64,000 bases of DNA, taken from positions 124,001-188,000 of the forward strand of contig QEAR01000011.1 of the NCBI GenBank assembly GCA_006535965.1, given 5' to 3'. Position numbers and translations under genes: made by a program. Below the pieces are notes generated by a model. That model ran no database searches. It was given only the letters and a program-made list of their open reading frames with translations, and was not told where the DNA came from. Source of the DNA: Spizellomyces sp. 'palustris'. Lineage: Eukaryota > Chytridiomycota > Chytridiomycetes > Spizellomycetales > Spizellomycetaceae. Positions 58,177 to 64,000 of this stretch are shown piece by piece (positions within the stretch are counted from its first letter, which is position 1; each line of letters begins with the position of its first letter).

Positions 58177-59190
58177 ATGGAGATGTACAGAACTGATATT
58201 GCGCCGCTTTTGGCGGACAACAAGGACACCGTCCTCCTCCAACCGGCTTCTACGTCAAAGCGACGACTGAACAAGAAAGTTTTTCTTAGTTGTGGCATAT
58301 CTCTCCTACTCCTCATTACTACGTGTGCAACGATTTATCTCCTCCGGCGCCGCTCCAAACCACTTCCTCCTATTTACTCCCTTGCTTTGGACGGTGCGGA
58401 GGTGCCTCCACTGAACCAAACGACAACCCTTGCTTTCAAGGTCACCAATTCAGCTACCAATCAACGTGTCTCATACGAAGAATTTGCGGTTCCCGGGGAA
58501 AAAAGTCTACATGTAGCATTGGTGTCGCCGGGTGCGCAAGTATTTGGTCATATCCATCCCGAGGATTTTGGCGGTGACGACCTCAAGGTTGATTTTCGAT
58601 TTCCTGTACCTGGAAATTGGGCGGTGGGAGTTGGCTATTCTGGTGGAAAGCATTTGTTCCATGCTACCGTTCCGGGTGAACCTGTCTCTACTCCAGTACT
58701 GGGCAACTCTACGTGGGAGACGATCGGTCAAGGACTGAAGGTATCGCCAGGGGATGTTTACACTTCTCCGATTTACTTTAACGACGACGCCATCACTGTT
58801 CACGGAAAGTACATTATGCGTCTTGAGATGCCAAACGACGGGACCAGTGTACGCCCTGGTACATGCACACCGTTCACAATACGAGTTTACGACAAGGCCG
58901 GGAATGCCATCAACGATCTCCGCCCTTTTCTTAATTCGCCTGCTCATGTCATCATCACTCGATCCGACCAAGCGATCCTATATCATGTGCATGGGTCGTC
59001 GGCTCCATTAGCAGCGCGGTGTATGGGACGTAATGCGGCGCACCTTCATAGTGCGATGGCCATGAGTTCTGTGCTAGATGGGCCAGTGGGCTTTGATGTA
59101 TCGTTGGAAGAAGGTCACTGGACAGTAGTGGCACAACTTGCGAGAGGGGATGAAATGATTGTTGGCAGGTTTATTCTAGCCGTTAGTTGA
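58177..59190 (+). CDS. Membrane-anchored protein with bacterial-like H-x-H-P domain
   Basis: Intronless, 337 residues, in a region where most genes have introns. A basic cytosolic stretch (SKRRLNKK) precedes one membrane helix (VFLSCGISLLLLITTCATIYLL), so the bulk lies outside the cytosol. The outer part has LHVALVSPGAQVFGHIHPED, VDFRFPVPGNWAVGVGYSGG, then FTIRVYDKAGNAINDLRPFL, SPAHVIITRSDQAILYHVHG and AAHLHSAMAM. This resembles bacterial secreted proteins with the pattern 'MH-x-VS...F-x-HVHP...L-PYL-GA-x-GH...YLHVHP', often found near metal-handling genes. The clustered His (HIHP, YHVHG, HLH, GKHLFH) fits metal binding. No fungal family comes to mind. Function unknown; bacterial origin is an inference. 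Confidence 0.7.
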   Translation: MEMYRTDIAPLLADNKDTVLLQPASTSKRRLNKKVFLSCGISLLLLITTCATIYLLRRRSKPLPPIYSLALDGAEVPPLNQTTTLAFKVTNSATNQRVSYEEFAVPGEKSLHVALVSPGAQVFGHIHPEDFGGDDLKVDFRFPVPGNWAVGVGYSGGKHLFHATVPGEPVSTPVLGNSTWETIGQGLKVSPGDVYTSPIYFNDDAITVHGKYIMRLEMPNDGTSVRPGTCTPFTIRVYDKAGNAINDLRPFLNSPAHVIITRSDQAILYHVHGSSAPLAARCMGRNAAHLHSAMAMSSVLDGPVGFDVSLEEGHWTVVAQLARGDEMIVGRFILAVS

Positions 59191-59353
59191 GAATATCTAG
59201 CATCTGTATCAAGGAAGTCATGTAGCGACTGGTTGTACATAGTTCATTAGTACCCTCCCTCATTACGCATCAATAATAGGTAGCAATAATAAATGTACAT
59301 TTTGTTGACCACTGATCTTTCCACCAACGTGGCCGTATCTCTGCCTTGTCCTT

Positions 59354-61715
59354 TTATGCCATAACACCCATTTCACGGCGGAGATTGCCTCTGATTGAAT
59401 CGATCGCCTGACATTTTGAAGGGAATGACACGTTGATTATGAGTAAGGTAATGAGCAAAGGGGATAGCAACTTACAGCATATGATGAGTCCCGATTAAAG
59501 TCTGCTGCCCTGTGAACAGACGGAACAGTATGGGTTAAGAGCCACTTGGCAGATTGAATGTTTCTTTATTTTCGTTACTTTACCGCTTGTCACGAATGAG
59601 TTGGCCTATTTCCGTCTGTGGATCATGACAACAGTTAGGCACCCAATATGAGGCTAACCAAAGTTGGAACAACAAATTACAAACCTGCAATTCAATCTTG
59701 CATTTTGTCAGCTCATCTATTTGAATGTGTGTTTGCAGTCGGTCCCGATCTGCAAAACAGTTAATGAAACGTTCAAGAGTTTGTTGATGAAGGGCAGAAA
59801 CGCTATGTGACGCTTCAAGGGCACTCACCATACTGCTCTCTTAACTCTTTCAATTTTCTGTTCATTCTAAGAGCATGGACGGAAAGGATTATTTCCAGAA
59901 CCACGTTTGATCACTCTATGGGTGAAAATGGGCAAGCTTTTGCAAACATACGTTTGGACAACCTCATCTAATTCGACCTCTTTCTTTTTTAACGCTCTAC
60001 GCAATCCTTCTTCCACCTCTGCCGAGTTTCTCAATGCCTTCTTGGCAGTATCCACAGCTTGGTCTCTGGCATGCCGCGATTCCTCGGCTGTTATCAATAC
60101 CTCCTCCAGATGCCTGTTGGTTGCTTGTAACTTGGCATTTTTTGCGTCCATGTTTAGGAGGTACTTGTGAAGTAAGGATGTGTGACTTTTGTCGAGGTCT
60201 TTACGACTTTTTTGAAGTTGTTTGAGAGATGTTGCAAGATGTTTGAGGGTAGGGAGAAGGGGTTCCGATGTTGCTGACTGTATGGCCAGGGCCGTTGTGG
60301 AGAGAAACGCGATGCAACTAAAATACAGAGTTAAATATCGCAGGACAACGCAAGGAAATGTACGAGTGTACGTACGCTCGGTAATCGTCCACGACTGGCT
60401 CCCACTTCTTCTTCCATGCCTTCAAACCTTCCATTTCCCTCTTGACACTCCTTAATCCCACCATTTCTTCTTCCAATCTCTCACACTTTATCGTTTGCTC
60501 TCGATTCAGTTTAACTGCGTGTTCTAATCGGGCAGTTACATCCTCTAAATGTTGGGCGGATTCAGTAGATGCCGATGTAAGTTTGGTAATGGCTTTGTGT
60601 TGGGTTTGGGTTAAGGATAAGAGGGAGGCGATGTGAGGTGTGAAAGACCGAAGCTGATTTTGGAGTGTTTGCGCTGTGATCTTGTAGGTTAGTGTGACGG
60701 TAACTTGGTACAGCTGTATAATGAGCCACACACCTTTGGAAGCAATTGAGTCGTCGGTGGACAACCTTAGTTTTAGGGATTCGAGCTCCGAGGTGAGGGA
60801 TGTTATACGGACGGACTGGTCGGCACAATTAGAACAGTTGCGAAGTTCTGCTTGTTGTCTGGGTTGGTAAAAAGTTAGCATCTATTGTAACTGTATGGAA
60901 GCCGAGGAGTACTCACACCTTCTCCCTAAACATTTCCGCATTCCTCATTGCATTATCCCTTTGCATCTCCAAGTCTATCTTTTCCCTCCCAAGTATGCCG
61001 ATTTTTTTGTTCAGATCAACGATTTCTGACTCTCGTTGTGCTAGGCGATCTTCGTATGCTCTGAGGAGGGGCATCGCCGAACCAGTTGGGCGGCCGTTCT
61101 ACGATATAGCCGTTGGGGATGTGTACCAGGGGAAGAAGACATGAAACTTTTGAAAATTACCTGGAGAAGGTGAGCGAGAGAACTTGAGGAGGGAGGAGAA
61201 TGTTGAGTCTGATACCATTGTAAAAGTGAATTTTGGCGGTTTACTGCAAAAAAAGGAAAAGAGCACGGCATGGTTAGTCAGCCTCAAGATGGGCATTTAA
61301 AATAAAATTGACGACCGTTCAGCGCACCAGTATCCTTCAGTTCTCGAAGTTCATCCACCCACTTGTCACCGGCATCTAAAGCGTCCACGCTCCTATTCAC
61401 TACATCTTGGCGCGTTTGCGTTTCTCGCTCGCTGTGAACCGCCTGTGGCCTTTGCTCTGTCAAGAACTGTCTAGTGGGTGGGGGCCGTTCCTGAAAGGAC
61501 GGTAATGCCTGCCATACGGCAGGCTTCCACGTTGACGTCGATCGTCCCTTTGTTTCGAGTAAAGGAGGGGAAACAAAGGTGGCGGATTCGCGAGATGCTG
61601 GGAGAACGAGGTCAGAGTCTTGTTGGGTAGCAGACAGGGTTGCATCTGAAACAAGAGGCCGGGCATGGCTGGGCAGTGAGATTATATGGTGATGGGATTT
61701 GGGGATAAGATCCAT
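59354..61715 (-). CDS. Coiled-coil protein of unknown function
   Basis: Minus-strand gene of about nine exons from an ATG at 61715. The first exon is polar and disordered, ending DKWVDELRELKDTGALN. Later exons are long heptad-bearing helices: RAYEDRLAQRESEIVDLNKK, ITSLTSELESLKLRL, AQHLEDVTARLEHAVKLN, RLEEEMVGLRSVKREMEGLK, LKHLATSLKQLQKSRKDLDK, LRRALKKKEVELDEVVQTYV and LKELREQYDRDRLQTHIQID. Splice signals suggest a last pair of short exons reading ADFNRDSSYA and AIDSIRGNLRREMGVMA with a stop at 59354. The pattern suits a structural or tethering protein of centrosome, basal body or cytoskeleton, but no family is recognised. Later exon joins are by eye. Confidence 0.65.
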
Positions 61716-62064
61716 TGCTACTGGTTTCTTTGAGGTCTACGATGGGATGGGTTTTGCAGGACGGAATTTTGGGATATCGGACGCTTACGTTAAGCTTGAT
61801 CCAGACGCGCTTTTATCGTTCAGAAATTACACTCACCACCGCTCAGGCCGTATTTGACATAGTATAACGAGATGGTAGAAAGCGAGATGTAGTAAAACGA
61901 ACCAGCGTCATATTTGCATAACATCTTCAGTTAGCTAAGTTGTTCTAGCTATGAGGTTTTTCTTTATCCATTGCTCTCTCTAGCTACGCTTCAAAAGCAA
62001 TCAACTCTGGAAGGCCGATTTCACGGATCCATTCCAGAGCTTCTTGCATACCTCCCAGGTGCGC
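61716..62064. other. Intergenic, no gene seen
   Basis: 349 bases between two minus-strand genes: promoter of the coiled-coil gene and 3' end of the protease gene. Nothing recognised. Confidence 0.45.
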
Positions 62065-63022
62065 TTAAGCCTGGTTCTGGCTGATAATACCCTGGATCCA
62101 AGACTTGTAGGCCTGGACCTTGGTCTGTAAATGCGAAAAGGTCAGGATCGTAGTAGAGGATAGTAATATGCTGGTAGACAAAAGAGGAACAAGACTTACG
62201 TAGACACCAGGCTTGCCCTTGACAGCACATCCCTCACCCCAGGAGACGACACCCTCAACGCTGATACCGCTGGAGGTTTTAACAAAGAGAGGGCCTCCAG
62301 AGTCACCCTGGCAGGTGTCAACACCACCCTGAGGGAAGGCAGCACAGATGTTGGTGGCAGTAATCTGACTGGAACTGTAGGCCTTTGCGCATTCTGCCTG
62401 AGACACTACAGGGACGGTGGCCTCCTGGAGGATGGCAGAGTCGGAGTTGTTGTCCGAGGGATCTGTCAAACCCCATCCTGCAATGACGACATTCTCGCCA
62501 GTAGCAGGGGCCCGGTTACCGTACGGGGCGGTCTCAACGGTAGAACCAAAGTTGCTCTTTTGCTGAAGAACCCAGATAGAAATGTCGTTCTTGTCGAGGC
62601 TGGCCTGGTACTGCGGGTGGTTGATGACCTTTGACACAGTGTAGACGATACCCTTCTCCGCAGTGGGAGTCTTGGATTTGTTCCAACGGTGGGTGTGGAC
62701 GGTGGTTGAGGCTTGAGGGATGCCAGCGAGGGCAGGGCTGCAGTCTACAGTAAAAAAGGGCGTAAGCTTGTGCGCAAGCATATCAGAAATCATAATGAAT
62801 ATACTTACGAGCAGCAGTCAAGTAGATGTTGGGAGCAATCATGGATCCACCACAGAATTGTTGGCCACTATACTGGGCGAAAGCGATCCAGTTGTATGCG
62901 AAAGGCGAGGTATCATGACCGCCAACGACTGAGGTTGTGGGAGGGGATTGGGGGATGGGTGTACCCATGACAGCCGGGGCGGCCAGTAGGGCAGCAGTCA
63001 GATAGGTGCTAAGGGGAGCCAT
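62065..63022 (-). CDS. Secreted trypsin-like serine protease (S1)
   Basis: Three exons. A signal peptide (MAPLSTYLTAALLAAPAVMG) and short propeptide precede the mature start VVGGHDT. The catalytic His codon is split by intron 1: LTAA plus C|AC gives LTAAHC. The Asp lies in KNDISIWVL, the Ser in CQGDSGGP. The specificity-pocket Asp (DTCQGDSGGP) and VSWGEGCAVKGKPGVY predict cleavage after Lys/Arg. A second intron (about 62200-62125) separates PGVYV from the C-terminal helix VQAYKSWIQGIISQNQA. Cysteines CGG, HC and the active-site pairs are kept. The length of about 255 residues is normal for fungal trypsins. Such enzymes suit a substrate-degrading or parasitic lifestyle. Codon use is biased, as for a highly expressed gene. 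Confidence 0.93.
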
Positions 63023-64000
63023 GTCTGTCCTATGAGGTTGTGTGTGAGAGAGCAAAGTAGAGTTGGAAAGGCGCTGGATGATGGAGGTCAAGGGAAGATC
63101 CTCTTCAATTTATAGACTTTCTGCCCAACTCCCTCCATATCCTCAAGAAATTGCCCCTGGTCAAACATGATTTGAAAGACGTAAGACGAAGCCAAGTACG
63201 TTCGTTTTCGTGCGCGGTCGTCCATGATCAACGATCAGAGCAAGTGCGCAGGTCAGATAAGACCCGATCAGGTAAACGAGTGTGAATGCGTGGATACAAC
63301 ACAAAGGCAAGCAATCATCTTTTCCTCGCCATGCAATGTGTTGAACGTTTCGTTATCTTGAGGAACAGGAGGAGGATTGCGTGCAGCTGTAAAGTGTGAC
63401 TCGTTGCGCAGTGTTCAAAAGTCTTTGTACGGAATTATCCGTGCTAAAGGAGACTGATCTTTGTTGTTCAAAAGTCAATTTGCAACAACGCTGATTCCCC
63501 GTCGGCTGATGCGCAGACTCTTGTCCCTTGTAGTGTCACCCATATCGGTGGAGGAAATATTGGATGAATACTTGTTTGATCAAGAAGAAAAAGATGCCAA
63601 CAAAGCAAAAGATCAACAAGATCAGCGTTGGCCAAAATTTTGAGTTTGTAATTCTGTGTAAAGTCTGCCTATCGTTCCAAAGTAAACGAATACCCCACGA
63701 GACCGTTTTTGTTGGTCCACTGCCCCAGCAATTCCCTCCGATCACGTCGTTCGTTCACGGGCGCGCGCACTTTCTTATCGTTTGATGTAGACCCTGTCGT
63801 CGGGATTTCCTTTGTTTCCGTGAGCTGCCGGCCAGATTATGAACGACGTTTTTGTTCTTCCATTTTCTCCATCTTGGCCCATCCCATTCCATTGTCGGAC
63901 ATGTGCGCACGCATGGCTCTAATCTGTGCACAGATTTTGCTAAAGGAACATCCAATTGGAGCCAACACTCTGAACACTGCAGCGACGTCACATTATAGAA
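63023..64000. other. End of window, no gene recognised
   Basis: The first 100 bases are the leader of the trypsin gene. Beyond, open frames are under 80 codons and show no motif. The edge may cut a gene on the minus strand that is too short to judge. Confidence 0.4.

Noticed and set aside
1-64000. CRISPR arrays, rRNA genes and bacterial operon signals
   Set aside because: No regularly spaced repeats, no rRNA-like blocks; introns and gene families are eukaryotic.

Overview
The window reads as nuclear DNA of a flagellated early-diverging (zoosporic, chytrid-like) fungus. Genes are dense, on both strands, and broken by many short GT-AG introns (about 54-95 nt). The content mixes fungal families (a UPF0643 protein, a RAX1-like RGS membrane protein, an Nrg1-like C2H2 regulator, a fumarate reductase/cytochrome b5 fusion, a Vps10 receptor) with families better known from animals and protists (FAM135, ERMARD, cyclin Y, CREG, TMCO4/DUF726). 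A full adenylate kinase 9 homologue, a protein linked to cilia in other eukaryotes, is the best hint of a flagellated life stage. The species itself cannot be named from the sequence alone.

Layout. 0.2-3.7 kb: a FAM135 lipase-like gene (+). 3.8-4.3 kb: a doubtful R-SNARE-like short gene (-). 4.4-5.8 kb: a TATA-driven MDR oxidoreductase (+). 5.85 kb: a tRNA-like Pol III relic (-). 6.0-8.4 kb: an ankyrin/DIL protein (+). 8.8-11.1 kb: ERMARD (+). 11.4-14.0 kb: a DUF726 protein (-), divergent from a CREG-like secreted flavin-fold protein (+, 14.1-14.9 kb). 15.1-17.5 kb: a roughly ten-pass membrane protein of unknown role (-). 19.2-21.3 kb: cyclin Y (+). 21.6-28.0 kb: AK9 (-). 28.2-33.1 kb: a patchwork of duplicated and inverted segments with two copies of a small unrecognised gene and an assembly gap. 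33.8-35.7 kb: the poly-Q zinc-finger gene (+) with a long pyrimidine-rich leader. 36.7-38.7 kb: a membrane-anchored FAD monooxygenase with an 11-nt microexon (+). 40.3-41.7 kb: RGS/RAX1-like (+). 42.6-43.2 kb: UPF0643 (-). 44.3-46.5 kb: fumarate reductase-b5 (+). 46.8-47.5 kb: a hypothetical gene (-). 48.9-56.3 kb: a Vps10 receptor with three Vps10 domains (+). 58.2-59.2 kb: an intronless membrane-anchored protein with bacterial-like H-x-H-P motifs (+). 59.4-61.7 kb: a coiled-coil protein (-). 62.1-63.0 kb: a secreted trypsin (-).

The genes do not form one pathway. Loose themes are membrane traffic and lipid handling (FAM135, DUF726, ankyrin/DIL, Vps10), redox enzymes (MDR reductase, FAD monooxygenase, fumarate reductase) and signalling (cyclin Y, RGS). 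The part least explained by known families is the duplicated block at 28.2-31.1 kb. Exon joins were worked out by eye from splice signals and family motifs; where they are not resolved this is stated.
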